Positions 28,554-37,664 of a stretch of DNA of 64,000 bases are shown one piece after another. Made by a program: the position numbers and the translations under genes. The stretch lies in NCBI GenBank assembly GCA_041389725.1, contig JAWKRG010000009.1, forward strand, positions 124,001-188,000, given 5' to 3'. Below the pieces are notes generated by a model, which saw nothing but the letters and a program-made list of their open reading frames with translations, was not told where the DNA came from and did not search any database. The stretch is from Polyangiaceae bacterium. Its GTDB lineage: Bacteria > Myxococcota_A > Polyangia > Polyangiales > Polyangiaceae. Positions within the stretch are counted from its first letter, which is position 1. Each line of letters starts with the position of its first letter.

Positions 28554-29558
28554 ATGAACAAGGTAGCCGTGATGGGAGCTGGAGCCTGGGGAACTGCGCT
28601 TTCCCTGCTCTTGGCGCGACAGGGTGAGCGCGTGACGCTCTGGAGCTGGCAGGTCGAGCACGCGCGCTCGCTCCAGGCGCATCGGGAGAACCGCGAGTTC
28701 TTCCCGGGGGTGCCGCTGCACGAGGGGATCGTCGTCACCTCGGATGCGAGCGAGGCCCTGGAGCAGGCGGACCTCTGCGTGTTGGTCGTGCCCTCCCACG
28801 CCATGCGGCCGACGCTGGAGGGTTTGCGTGGCGCGATCCCCGAGCGCGCTGCCATCGTCAGCGCAACCAAGGGCATCGAAAACGAGTCCTTGATGTTGAT
28901 GAGTGAGGTGCTCACCGACGTGTTGGGACCCGGCGCGGGGGCGCGCTCGGCGTTCCTGTCGGGGCCGAGCTTTGCAAAAGAGGTGGCGGAGGAGCACCCC
29001 ACCAACGTCGTCGTCGCGGGAGTGGACGAAGCGCTGGTACGCACGGTGCAGGAGCGATTCGCGACGGATCGCTTTCGGGTCTACGCGAGCGACGATCCCG
29101 TCGGCGTGGAGGTGGGCGGCGCGCTCAAGAACGTGATCGCGATCGCCGCGGGGGCTTGCGACGGACTGGGATTCGGGCACAACACCCGCGCTGCGCTGAT
29201 CACGCGAGGTCTCGCCGAAATTGCCCGTTTGGCGGTGGCCAAGGGTGGGAACCCTCAGACTCTCTCCGGACTGTCGGGCATGGGCGACCTGGTGTTGACC
29301 TGCACCGGCGAGCTGAGTCGCAACCGTACCGTTGGTGTTCGCATGGGACGGGGAAGCTCCTTGCAGGATGTGCTCGCATCCCTCGGACACGTTGCGGAGG
29401 GTGTAAAGACTGCGCGCTCGACGTACTTCTTGGCTCAGCGCCTCGAGGTCGAGCTCCCGATCTGCAACGAGGTGTACCGAGTGCTCTACGAAGACAAGCC
29501 GCCGGAACTCGCTGTGCGCGACGTCCTGACCCGTCCGCTCAAGAAAGAGTTCTGGTGA
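28554..29558 (+). CDS. gpsA: Glycerol-3-phosphate dehydrogenase [NAD(P)+]
   Basis: 334 residues, the standard GpsA size. It makes sn-glycerol 3-phosphate from dihydroxyacetone phosphate for phospholipid synthesis, in the cytoplasm. The N-terminal dinucleotide motif is VMGAGAWGTAL, followed by NREFFPGVPL. The substrate-binding and catalytic lysine lies in GGALKNVIAIAAG, and the C-terminal domain carries NTRAALITRGLAEIARL and TLSGLSGMGDLVLTCTG, all typical. It stands alone between an antisense lipoprotein gene and the repeat-containing lipoprotein. Confidence 0.96.
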   Translation: MNKVAVMGAGAWGTALSLLLARQGERVTLWSWQVEHARSLQAHRENREFFPGVPLHEGIVVTSDASEALEQADLCVLVVPSHAMRPTLEGLRGAIPERAAIVSATKGIENESLMLMSEVLTDVLGPGAGARSAFLSGPSFAKEVAEEHPTNVVVAGVDEALVRTVQERFATDRFRVYASDDPVGVEVGGALKNVIAIAAGACDGLGFGHNTRAALITRGLAEIARLAVAKGGNPQTLSGLSGMGDLVLTCTGELSRNRTVGVRMGRGSSLQDVLASLGHVAEGVKTARSTYFLAQRLEVELPICNEVYRVLYEDKPPELAVRDVLTRPLKKEFW

Positions 29559-29664
29559 TCTTGTCCCACAATGTGCGCAGCGGGCTTGCCGGGCGCCCTT
29601 CAGGCGCGTCCTCGCAGGCGAGCTGACCGGCTCTCGGCAGCGTCCTGCGGTATACTGCCGGTCG

Positions 29665-30924
29665 ATGCCTTGGATTCGCCGCCTCGTCGGTGTCGTGCTC
29701 ACGACGAGCGCTATCGCGGGAGTCGGGGCGTGCTCCTTGTCCTCCCTCGACGACTTGAAGCAGAACGCCCAGAGCAGCGGAGACTCCGGACCGATGGACG
29801 GTGGCGCCGGGGCCGATGGTGGTGGCGACGCGGCGACGTGCTCCAGCTGCATGAGTCTCGGTGCCCAATGCGGCGAGCTCGCCGATGGTTGCGGTGGCGT
29901 GCTGTCCTGTGGCAGTTGCACGGGCGAGGAATTCTGTGGCGGTGGGGGGCCGTATCAATGCGGCACCACGGAATGCAAGCCGGTGACCTGCGCCGCCGTG
30001 GGCGCCAATTGCGGGACAATCAGTGACGGCTGTAGCGCGGTCTTGGACTGCGGCGCCTGCACCGCGCCGAACAGTTGCGGTGGCGGTGGAGTTGCCAACG
30101 TCTGCGGTTGTACACCCAAGACCTGCGCCGAGCTGGGAGCTACCTGCGGCACCATCGATGACGGTTGTGGCAACACGCTCTCCTGTGGAGTCTGCAGCGG
30201 AGGGGAGAAGTGCGTCGGCAATTCGTGTGGCTGTACGGCCGCCACTTGCGCCACGCTGGGCGCCGAGTGTGGCTCGCTCCCCGACGGTTGCGGCAATACG
30301 ATCGACTGCGGGACTTGCTCTGGCGCGAAGATCTGCGGCGGCAACGGCGCGAACAAGTGCGGCGATGCTCCGTGCGTGCCGAAGGTGTGCGGTGATCCCG
30401 GGGCAGGTTGCGGGAATGCCAGCGACGGCTGCGGCAACACCGTCAGCTGCGGAAGTTGTACTGGCAACGACAGCTGTGGCGGAGGCGGGACTCCCAACGA
30501 GTGCGGCTGCACGCCAAAGACTTGCGGACAGTTGGGCAAGAACTGCGGCAGCGTCGGCGACGGTTGCGGCGGCACGCTTTCCTGTGGCTCGTGCAGCGGT
30601 TCCAATACCTGCGGTGGCGGTGGTGTCAGCAACGTGTGCGGTTGCAGCGCTGGCAACCCTTGCAGCGGCAAGAACTGTGGCAACGTCACCGATGGTTGCG
30701 GTCAGTCCACGAGTTGTGGGACTTGTACTGCGCCCGAGACCTGCGGTGGAAGCGGGAGCGCCAACGTGTGCGGTTGCACGCCGAAGAGCTACTGTACTTC
30801 GAACGAATGCGGCTCGGAACCCAACGGTTGCGGCGGCAGCGTGAGCTGCGGGGCGTGCGAGCCAGGCTACAAGTGCTTGGGCGGGTTCTGCCAGTGCATC
30901 AAGACTCCCTGTATCCCGTATTGA
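29665..30924 (+). CDS. Lipoprotein with eight Cys-rich repeats
   Basis: 419 residues. The lipoprotein signal ends AGVGAC (Cys23). After a short linker, residues ~55-410 consist of eight tandem repeats of ~40-46 residues, each with the core xxCGxxxDGCGxxxxCGxC followed by CGGGG-type Gly-rich turns and a CTPKTC-type join. The cysteine count per repeat is even, consistent with disulfides after export. A shorter Cys-rich end (CIKTPCIPY) closes the protein. The same core motif appears once in the lipoprotein at 8,041. No catalytic motif; a structural or adhesive surface protein is the most economical reading. Confidence 0.72.
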   Translation: MPWIRRLVGVVLTTSAIAGVGACSLSSLDDLKQNAQSSGDSGPMDGGAGADGGGDAATCSSCMSLGAQCGELADGCGGVLSCGSCTGEEFCGGGGPYQCGTTECKPVTCAAVGANCGTISDGCSAVLDCGACTAPNSCGGGGVANVCGCTPKTCAELGATCGTIDDGCGNTLSCGVCSGGEKCVGNSCGCTAATCATLGAECGSLPDGCGNTIDCGTCSGAKICGGNGANKCGDAPCVPKVCGDPGAGCGNASDGCGNTVSCGSCTGNDSCGGGGTPNECGCTPKTCGQLGKNCGSVGDGCGGTLSCGSCSGSNTCGGGGVSNVCGCSAGNPCSGKNCGNVTDGCGQSTSCGTCTAPETCGGSGSANVCGCTPKSYCTSNECGSEPNGCGGSVSCGACEPGYKCLGGFCQCIKTPCIPY

Positions 30925-30980
30925 GGCTGGTGAGCGAGGGCCCTTGCGCCCGACGCGGGTTCGGACAATCGTTCTGACTC

Positions 30981-32102
30981 GTGAAGGCTTCCCTCCGTAC
31001 GATTGTGGCGCTTGGGCTGGGCACGGGCCTGGCCCACGCTCAGGGCTATCCTCCGAACTATGGTCAGCCGACGCCCGGCTATGGCCAACCGGCACCGTAC
31101 GGTCAGCCAGCTCCGCAACCAGCGCCCGGTTATGGTCAGCCGGGTCAACCGGCCCCTTATGGCCAGGCTCCGCGGACGGGCTATGGCCAGGCTCCGCCCC
31201 CGGGGTATCGGCTCAACACTGCCGCGCAACGATCGAAGAAGCGCACGGACCTCGAGATCGGATTCCTGTACGCCACGGCCGTCGGCTACGGCGTCGGTAC
31301 CGGCATCTGGTTCTCCGCCGAGGTGGGGATTGAAGACCCCGGCGTGTTCCTGATCCCACCCGCGCTGCTCGGTGTGGCGGCACCCGTTGGTGTCTGGTTC
31401 TTGGATGACCCGGAGATGGATCGCGGCATGCCCGCGTCGATCGCTGCGGGCATGGCCATTGGCGCGGGCGAGGGCATCGGCATCGCCAGCTACCAATTCG
31501 TGACCGCGGACGAAGAAGACGCTTGGGGATTCAAGGGGCTCGCGCGGGCGACCACGCTTGGCGCCACCCTCGGTGGCGTGGGTGGCTACGCGGTGGGCTA
31601 CTACATGGAGCCATCACCCAAGAGCACGGTCCTGACCACGAGCGCCGTCGCCTGGGGCGCCGTCATCGGAAGCATGTACGGCTATGGCGCAAGCGAGGCC
31701 GACGTTGGCTACGGCATTGCGAACGACACGGCGTCTTTGGGGGGACTCATCGGCTACAACCTGGGCCTGGCGGCGGGTGCTGCGACCGGAGCTGCCTACA
31801 TTCCCACCTGGGAACAGATCGGCTGGATGTGGGCCGGCGCTGGGATCGGCGCGGCAGTGAGCTTGCCCGTCTTCTTGTTCTACGCCGGTGACGACGGACC
31901 GCCAGCCAAGCGCGGGTTTCTGTTCATGGGCACGGCCACGGCACTCGGCATTGCGGCCGGTGCCGTCTTCGGGTCCGGCTACGCCGACGAATACGAGATT
32001 GGGGAAACGGACGAACGGCCTGCCTTCGCCCGCGTCACGAGTATTGGGCCCATGTCCGAGCCTGGCGCGCTCGGTATCGCCGTCAGTGGTCTGTTGTTCT
32101 GA
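30981..32102 (+). CDS. Glycine-rich hydrophobic membrane protein with Gly-Tyr-Gln-Pro repeat N-terminus
   Basis: 373 residues. A signal peptide (IVALGLGTGLAHA) precedes a low-complexity stretch (~22-76) of GYGQP/APYGQ repeats. The rest has around eight hydrophobic, glycine-zipper-like segments (ATTLGATLGGVGGYAVGYYM, LGGLIGYNLGLAAGAATGAAY, MGTATALGIAAGAVFGSGY). The repeated Gly spacing suggests tightly packed helices or an outer-membrane-associated fold. The start is GTG 30981. No family recognised and no operon partner: neighbours on both sides are 56 and 140 bp away. Confidence 0.65.
   Translation: MKASLRTIVALGLGTGLAHAQGYPPNYGQPTPGYGQPAPYGQPAPQPAPGYGQPGQPAPYGQAPRTGYGQAPPPGYRLNTAAQRSKKRTDLEIGFLYATAVGYGVGTGIWFSAEVGIEDPGVFLIPPALLGVAAPVGVWFLDDPEMDRGMPASIAAGMAIGAGEGIGIASYQFVTADEEDAWGFKGLARATTLGATLGGVGGYAVGYYMEPSPKSTVLTTSAVAWGAVIGSMYGYGASEADVGYGIANDTASLGGLIGYNLGLAAGAATGAAYIPTWEQIGWMWAGAGIGAAVSLPVFLFYAGDDGPPAKRGFLFMGTATALGIAAGAVFGSGYADEYEIGETDERPAFARVTSIGPMSEPGALGIAVSGLLF
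31063..31206 (+). repeat. In-frame tandem repeat coding GYGQP units
   Basis: The DNA repeats imperfect 24- to 36-base units built from GGCTATGGCCAG/GGTTATGGTCAG and CCGGCACCGTACGG-like blocks. All unit lengths are multiples of three, so slippage would change the length of the low-complexity segment without breaking the gene. Confidence 0.6.
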
Positions 32103-32242
32103 GTGCACGAGGCCGCGCGAAGCTGCATCGTGCCGCACGAGGCCACGCGAGGTCGTAGGTCCGACGGCCAGTCCGACGCCGAAAATGAGGGGATTCGGCA
32201 GTTGTATGGAGCCAGGCGGACCATGGTAGTGTCCGGCCGACG

Positions 32243-34093
32243 ATGGCGACGCTGCGGTACTTCCCCCCAGACGGACAGCCAGTCCTGCTTTCCATCGCCA
32301 AGCCCGTGACGACCGTTGGTCGGGACCTGGGCAACGACGTGCATCTACCGGACCCGAGCGTGAGTGACCACCACGCGCAAATCGTGTTCAACGGTCGCGA
32401 TTTTCAGTTGGAGGAGGTCGACCGCGGGGCGGAAATCCTGATCAACGGCAAAAAGAAGCGCCGCGCCCGCCTGGTCCACGGCGACCGCCTGCAGCTTGGG
32501 CGCGCCCAGCTCGGCTTCAGCATGATGAGCGAAGCGCCCCCCGCGGAGCGAGACGAAGATCGCGACGACGGCCCTGCCAACGTGCTGGCCAGCCTGCGAC
32601 GACTCCATGCTTTCAGCGAACGGCTGATGACCAGCTCCAGCGTGGACGAGCTTCTGGAGACTCTTCTCGACGACTTGATTGACGTGACCGGTGCTGCGCG
32701 CGGCGTCGTGTTGCTGGTGGACCTCGGCGAGGAAAAGAGTGCGCCCCGCGTACGCGCCAGCCGCAACTTGAAGCGCGAAACCATCGAGGATGCGTCGGGC
32801 GGCATCAGCGACAGCATCGTGCGGCAAGTCATCGAGTCTCGGCGCGCCGTGATCGTCAGCGATGCGCTGACCGACACCACCTTCGGTAAGAGCGAGAGCG
32901 TGATCGCACTGAAGCTATCCAGCGTCATGTGTGTGCCGTTGCTCTCCCAGGGCGAAGTCATCGGCGCCATCTACGTCGGAAACGACGAGGTGAAGCACCT
33001 GTTTCACCGCGAGCAGCTGGACCTGCTCACCATATTCGCCGGCCAAGCATCGCTCATTCTCCAGAACGCGATGCTGCTGACGGCGCTGCGGGCAGATCAG
33101 GAAAAGCTGAAGACGGAGCTGTCCGACAAGCGATTCGGAGGAATCATCGGCGCGTGCGCCAGCATGATGGAAGTATTCCGCAAGCTGCAGAAGGTAGCGG
33201 CCACGGACATCAGCGTGCTGATCACCGGTGAGACCGGTACGGGCAAGGAGCTCATCGCTCGAGAACTGCACTGGCGCAGCAACCGTGCAAACGGCCCCTT
33301 CGTCGTCGTCAACTGTGGCGCCATTCCCGAGAACCTGATGGAGAGCGAGATGTTCGGCCACGTGAAGGGCGCCTTCACGGGTGCAGTGGCCAGCCGCCCC
33401 GGCAAGTTCCAGCAAGCGGACGCCGGCACCTTGTTCCTCGACGAGGTGGGCGAGCTGTCCCTGCAGTTGCAGGTGAAGCTGCTGCGGGCCATTCAAGAGC
33501 GCGTGGTGTATCGCGTCGGCGACAGCAAGCCTGAGAAGTGCGACATCCGCATCCTGGCGGCCACCAACCGCAATCTGGAGGAGATGATCGCCAGCGGCGA
33601 GTTCCGCGAGGACCTGTTCTACCGCTTGAACGTGGTCAACCTATGGCTGCCACCTTTGCGGGAGCGGGGTGACGACGTGCTGATCATCGCCAAGGCGTTG
33701 CTCAGCAAATACGCCGACGAACTGGGCAGCCAGGTGAAAGGCTTTTCGCCTGCGGCCTTGGCCGCCATCAAGAAGTTCACCTGGCCAGGCAACATCCGCC
33801 AGCTCGAGAACCGCATCAAGAAGGCGCTGGTGCTGTGCGATAAGGCGCTGCTTGCACCCGAAGACATGGACCTCGGCCCCGAAGCCATGGAGCCCATCGT
33901 GCCGTTGGAGAAAGCGAAAGAAGATTTCCAGCGACGCTACGTGCTGGACGTCCTCGAACGCAACAACGGCAACCGCACTCAGACGGCGCGCGACCTGGGC
34001 GTCGATCCGCGCACCATCTTTCGCTACCTCGAGAAAGAGCAGAACCCGATGCCCAGTGGCGCGGGCGGCACTGCCGGCGACAAGGACGGCTAG
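32243..34093 (+). CDS. FHA-GAF sigma-54-dependent transcriptional activator
   Basis: 616 residues. Order of domains: FHA (~20-95, TVGRDLGNDVHLPDPSVSDHHAQI), GAF sensor (~125-275, LLETLLDDLIDVTGAARGVVLLV), sigma-54 AAA+ (~295-530: Walker A GETGTGKE, GAFTGA loop, Walker B GTLFLDEVGELS, FREDLFYRLNVV) and a Fis-type helix-turn-helix (~575-600, NNGNRTQTARDLGVDPRTIFRYL). All ATPase motifs are intact. It would activate sigma-54 promoters in response to phosphorylation of a partner (FHA) and a small ligand or protein signal (GAF). It is a single-gene unit. Targets are not visible in the window. Confidence 0.92.
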   Translation: MATLRYFPPDGQPVLLSIAKPVTTVGRDLGNDVHLPDPSVSDHHAQIVFNGRDFQLEEVDRGAEILINGKKKRRARLVHGDRLQLGRAQLGFSMMSEAPPAERDEDRDDGPANVLASLRRLHAFSERLMTSSSVDELLETLLDDLIDVTGAARGVVLLVDLGEEKSAPRVRASRNLKRETIEDASGGISDSIVRQVIESRRAVIVSDALTDTTFGKSESVIALKLSSVMCVPLLSQGEVIGAIYVGNDEVKHLFHREQLDLLTIFAGQASLILQNAMLLTALRADQEKLKTELSDKRFGGIIGACASMMEVFRKLQKVAATDISVLITGETGTGKELIARELHWRSNRANGPFVVVNCGAIPENLMESEMFGHVKGAFTGAVASRPGKFQQADAGTLFLDEVGELSLQLQVKLLRAIQERVVYRVGDSKPEKCDIRILAATNRNLEEMIASGEFREDLFYRLNVVNLWLPPLRERGDDVLIIAKALLSKYADELGSQVKGFSPAALAAIKKFTWPGNIRQLENRIKKALVLCDKALLAPEDMDLGPEAMEPIVPLEKAKEDFQRRYVLDVLERNNGNRTQTARDLGVDPRTIFRYLEKEQNPMPSGAGGTAGDKDG

Positions 34094-34172
34094 TCGCGCG
34101 GCGGACTTGCTCGACGTCTGCGCAGGTTGGGAGGCCGCGACAGTCGCGCAGCAAAGCACGCACGAGTGGAGA

Positions 34173-34991
34173 CTAGACCACATGCGCGCGCGCACTGCAG
34201 TCACACATCATCACGGCGGCTCTGTCACTGTTTGGCACACGCAGCAGCGCTAGGGGCCAGGCGAACACTTCGTGTCGTTCGGCGACCACGGTCGGCAAGG
34301 TGCCGATGCGCTGCAGGTAGATCTTGGCGCGTTCCAAGGCTCGGCCCGCGTCGTGGCCGCGGTACTGCAACGAGTGACCGTGACCGCGATAGGCGTCCGC
34401 TCCCCTGAAGTCTTCCTCTAGTTGGACCTCCAAGGCGCTGGGGGCGGCAGGTTGCGAACGCAAGAAGGCCTGCACGTTCTGCAACAGGGCGACAGGGATC
34501 TCCGGCACGAAGAGATGGCTGTAGCTACGCGGGCGATCCTCGCCGTACTCCATGCTCAGGGCTACGGTGCGTGCCGTCCCGGCGCACGTCTGGCAGGTGA
34601 CGTACCCGTGGTCGCAGACGTCGCAGCTTGGAAGGACGGTCACGGCCCAGTAGCCCGGACCACCGCACCGAGCACAGATTTGCCTGCCCTTGGAAACTAC
34701 ACAACCGGAGCAACGCTGCACCTTCCTATCGCGCTCTTCGTCCGGAACGCGTCGCCAGCTGATGGGCCGGCTCGCGTCCAGTCGGGGCGACGGGGCGACG
34801 TCTCGCTTGAGGGTGGCGTAGCTTTGCTCGGAGACTTCCACGGCGTCGCGAAAGGAGCGGCGCTCGACGACGAGACCGGAGACCGCCAGCACGACCCAGC
34901 GCTCGATGGTCAGCTTGCCGGTGAGTCCGCGCTCCGCCAATGCTGCCGGCAGTTGGTTCGGGCTGGGAACGAAGTCGTCGAAGGTGCTCAT
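34173..34991 (-). CDS. DnaJ-type zinc-finger protein, unknown function
   Basis: 272 residues. The central part (~92-140) carries paired cysteines of zinc-finger type: CSGCVVSKGRQICARCGGPGY (as C-x2-C repeats) and CDVCDHGYVTCQTCAG, resembling the Cys-rich domain of DnaJ but without a J domain. The N-terminal ~90 residues are hydrophilic with a short helix region; the C-terminal ~130 residues are predicted mixed alpha/beta with GHDAGRALERAKIYLQRIG. The ATG at 34991 is chosen since the reading frame upstream is antisense to the protease gene. The start is 48 bp from the divergent HtrA gene, so they share a promoter region. Role unknown. Confidence 0.7.
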   Translation of the reverse strand: MSTFDDFVPSPNQLPAALAERGLTGKLTIERWVVLAVSGLVVERRSFRDAVEVSEQSYATLKRDVAPSPRLDASRPISWRRVPDEERDRKVQRCSGCVVSKGRQICARCGGPGYWAVTVLPSCDVCDHGYVTCQTCAGTARTVALSMEYGEDRPRSYSHLFVPEIPVALLQNVQAFLRSQPAAPSALEVQLEEDFRGADAYRGHGHSLQYRGHDAGRALERAKIYLQRIGTLPTVVAERHEVFAWPLALLRVPNSDRAAVMMCDCSARAHVV

Positions 34992-35039
34992 GCTCCGCGC
35001 GGTGCAACCATACGCCCGGCCTGGTGTAGGATGCGAACA

Positions 35040-36194
35040 ATGGTGCGTCGCTCGAGCTTTCTTTTGTTGCTGTTGGTGTCGGTGTTGGTGGGCTGCAGGC
35101 CGCGACAACCGACGGCAGTCGCCCCGCCGCCCGCCGCCGCCCCTTCGCTGCCACCGGCTGCAGCCGCGCCGCCCGCGCCCTCCGCCTCGGCGCCCGTGAC
35201 GCCCCCGAATGACGCACAGTTGCAGACCGAGGACGAACGCAACACCGTGGCGGTGTTCAACCGGGCGTCCGACAGTACCGTGTTCGTCACCGAGCGCCGC
35301 GTCGTGGTGGACTACCTCGCCGGTCGCCTGGTGGAGGTCCCTGCTGGTGCCGGATCCGGCTTTTTGTGGGACGACCAGGGGCACGTGGTCACGAACTTCC
35401 ACGTAGTGGCCAAAGCACGCAACCTGACGGTCACACTCCAAGATCAGAAGCCGATCCCGGCTCGCGTCGTCGGCGTGGAACCGCGCAAGGACATCGCGGT
35501 GCTGAAGATCGTGGCGCCAACGGATCGCCTGCACCCTGTCCAACTTCCGCCGCAGGGGCACGCATTGCAGGTCGGGCAGAAGGTGCTTGCCATCGGCAAC
35601 CCTTTCGCCTTGGACCACACCCTGACGACCGGCGTCATCAGCGCGCTCGGTCGCGAGGTGGACGGCATCGGTGGCGTGACCATTCGCGACATGATCCAGA
35701 CCGATGCGGCGATCAATCCAGGCAACTCCGGAGGACCGCTGCTCGACAGCTCCGCCCGGCTGATTGGCATGAACACGATGATCTTGTCGAAGTCGGGCAC
35801 GTCGGCCGGCATCGGCTTCGCCGTGCCCGTGGAGACGATTCGCCGCATCGTGCCGCAGTTGATCAAGTTCGGAAAAGTCGAGCAAGTCGGTCTGGGAGTG
35901 CGCATCGACCCGATGAGGCGTCTGGAGCGTCGCTTCGGCATCGAAGGAGTGATCGTGCTCAGTGTGATCGAAGGAACTCCAGCGGCGAGCGCCGGCATCC
36001 AGGGATTGCGCCAGACCGCCGAGGGCTTTGGCTTGGGTGACGTGCTGGTGGGCATCGGCAGCGAAGGGATCCGAAACTACGACGACCTCTACAACGCCCT
36101 GGACGGCCGCAAGGCTGGGGAACGGGTTCGGGTCAAGGTGCTGCGCAACGGGAAGCCGGTGGAGCTGACCCTCGAGCTGGTGATCGTACCTTGA
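35040..36194 (+). CDS. HtrA/DegP-type periplasmic serine protease lipoprotein with PDZ
   Basis: 384 residues. The lipoprotein signal reads LLLLLVSVLVGC, followed by a Pro/Ala-rich linker (~20-58). The trypsin-like domain (~70-265) has the full triad: His in VVTNFHVVA, Asp in RKDIAVLKI, Ser in NPGNSGGPLL. One PDZ domain follows (~275-384: VGLGVRIDP, GTPAASAGIQ, LGDVLVGIGSEGIRNYDDLY). It would degrade damaged envelope proteins. ATG 35040 has AGGA 8 bp upstream; ATG 35031 is in frame as well. A second HtrA-type protein lies at 40,579. Confidence 0.9.
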   Translation: MVRRSSFLLLLLVSVLVGCRPRQPTAVAPPPAAAPSLPPAAAAPPAPSASAPVTPPNDAQLQTEDERNTVAVFNRASDSTVFVTERRVVVDYLAGRLVEVPAGAGSGFLWDDQGHVVTNFHVVAKARNLTVTLQDQKPIPARVVGVEPRKDIAVLKIVAPTDRLHPVQLPPQGHALQVGQKVLAIGNPFALDHTLTTGVISALGREVDGIGGVTIRDMIQTDAAINPGNSGGPLLDSSARLIGMNTMILSKSGTSAGIGFAVPVETIRRIVPQLIKFGKVEQVGLGVRIDPMRRLERRFGIEGVIVLSVIEGTPAASAGIQGLRQTAEGFGLGDVLVGIGSEGIRNYDDLYNALDGRKAGERVRVKVLRNGKPVELTLELVIVP

Positions 36195-36252
36195 GCGCGG
36201 GCTTCCCGCCCCACGCGGAACGGCAAAGCTCGGGCGCGAAGCGCCTGCTCAC

Positions 36253-36269
36253 AATTCGGATTACGAATT
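36253..36269. promoter_or_regulatory. Candidate operator before cystathionine beta-synthase
   Basis: Inverted repeat AATTCG-GATTA-CGAATT, perfect over 6 bp per arm with a 5-bp spacer, in an AT-rich stretch 18 bp upstream of the ATG at 36288. Position and symmetry fit a repressor operator or promoter overlap; the binding protein is unknown. Confidence 0.35.
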
Positions 36270-36287
36270 CTGAGACACGGCACTAGG

Positions 36288-37664
36288 ATGCCCGCCATGC
36301 CCATCTTGAATTCGGTGACGGACGCCGTTGGCAAGACTCCCATGGTGCGACTGAGTCGCATTGGACGTGATTTGCCCTGTGAGTTGCTCGGCAAACTCGA
36401 GTTCATGAACCCCGGCGGCAGCGTCAAGGATCGCATCGGCGTGCGGATGCTGGAAGAAGCGGAGAAGTCCGGGCGCATTCGCCCCGGCGACACCCTGATC
36501 GAGCCGACGAGTGGCAACACCGGCATCGGGCTGGCGCTGGCGGCAGCGGTGAAGGGCTATCGCATGATCATCACCATGCCGGAGAAGATGAGCCGAGAGA
36601 AGCAGGTCGTGCTCGAAGCGCTGGGAGCGGAAATCATCCGCACACCCACCGAGGCAGCCTGGGACGCACCCGAGAGCCACATCGGCGTGGCGAAGCGCTT
36701 GCACGAAGTCATTCCCCGCTCACACATCCTCGACCAGTACGGCAACCCGGACAATCCGGCCGCTCACGAAGAAGGAACGGGCCAAGAGATACTGGAGCAG
36801 TGCGAAGGGCGGCTGGACGTGTGCGTGATGACGGCCGGAACCGGCGGCACGATCACCGGCGTCGCGCGTGCTTTGAAGCGTGCGCTGCCAAACTGCCAGA
36901 TCGTCGGCGTCGATCCCGAGGGCAGTATTCTGGCGGGGCCCGGGGAGATTCGAAGCTACAAGGTGGAAGGCATCGGATACGACTTCATTCCGGACGTCCT
37001 GGATCGCAACTTGGTGGATCGCTGGGTCAAGAGCAACGACAAGGACTCCTTCCGCGTCGCGCGCCAACTGATTCGCAAAGAGGGGCTTTTGTGCGGCGGG
37101 TCCAGCGGTTCAGCGGTGTGGGCGGCGATGCAGGTGGCGAAGGACCTGCCCAAGGGCGCCCGGGTCGTCACCATTCTGCCGGACTCGATCCGCAACTATC
37201 TGACCAAGTTCGTGGATGACGCTTGGATGCGTCAGCATGGCTTTTCCGAGTCGGATTGGGAAATGGGTACCATCGGTGACATCGTGCGCACCTTGCCGGA
37301 GAAGCGCATCATCACCATCGAGGACGACCGCACCCTCAGCGACGCAGTCGATGCCTTCAAGCAGCACGGCATCTCCCAGATGCCCTGCACCAGTGGCGGT
37401 CGTCTCAGCGGTATCTTGACTGAGACGGATCTGCTTCAGTTGCTGGTGCAGGGTCGCAGTCGCGAGACCAGCCTGGCAGAAATCATGGTCCGCAAAGTGT
37501 CGACGGTCACGGCGCACGAGAGTGCGGGTACGCTGCCCAGCATCTTCGAACGAGGTGAGGTCGCGATCCTCGTGGACGGCGACAAGCGCGTGCAGGCGAT
37601 CCTCACGAAGATGGATTTGATCGACTACTTGTCGGCGCGGGCGCGTCTGGCGGCGGCGCGCTAG
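36288..37664 (+). CDS. cbs: Cystathionine beta-synthase with C-terminal CBS pair
   Basis: 458 residues. A PLP-dependent beta-replacing enzyme (~5-325) is followed by two CBS domains (~340-455, forming one Bateman module). The Schiff-base lysine is K47 in NPGGSVKDRIG, the phosphate-binding loop is TSGNTGIG, the substrate loop is TAGTGGTITG, and LLCGGSSGSAVW ends the catalytic core. EGIGYDFIPDVLDRNLVD and the CBS tail make cystathionine beta-synthase (serine plus homocysteine) a better call than cysteine synthase. CBS domains usually bind adenosyl ligands and regulate activity. ATG 36297, with AGGA 8 bp upstream, is an alternative start. Its last 62 bp overlap the convergent kinase gene. Confidence 0.9.
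   Translation: MPAMPILNSVTDAVGKTPMVRLSRIGRDLPCELLGKLEFMNPGGSVKDRIGVRMLEEAEKSGRIRPGDTLIEPTSGNTGIGLALAAAVKGYRMIITMPEKMSREKQVVLEALGAEIIRTPTEAAWDAPESHIGVAKRLHEVIPRSHILDQYGNPDNPAAHEEGTGQEILEQCEGRLDVCVMTAGTGGTITGVARALKRALPNCQIVGVDPEGSILAGPGEIRSYKVEGIGYDFIPDVLDRNLVDRWVKSNDKDSFRVARQLIRKEGLLCGGSSGSAVWAAMQVAKDLPKGARVVTILPDSIRNYLTKFVDDAWMRQHGFSESDWEMGTIGDIVRTLPEKRIITIEDDRTLSDAVDAFKQHGISQMPCTSGGRLSGILTETDLLQLLVQGRSRETSLAEIMVRKVSTVTAHESAGTLPSIFERGEVAILVDGDKRVQAILTKMDLIDYLSARARLAAAR

Noticed and set aside
34992..35885. Long minus-strand extension of the zinc-finger protein gene
   Set aside because: It is antisense to the HtrA protease gene, whose catalytic motifs and signal peptide are clear.
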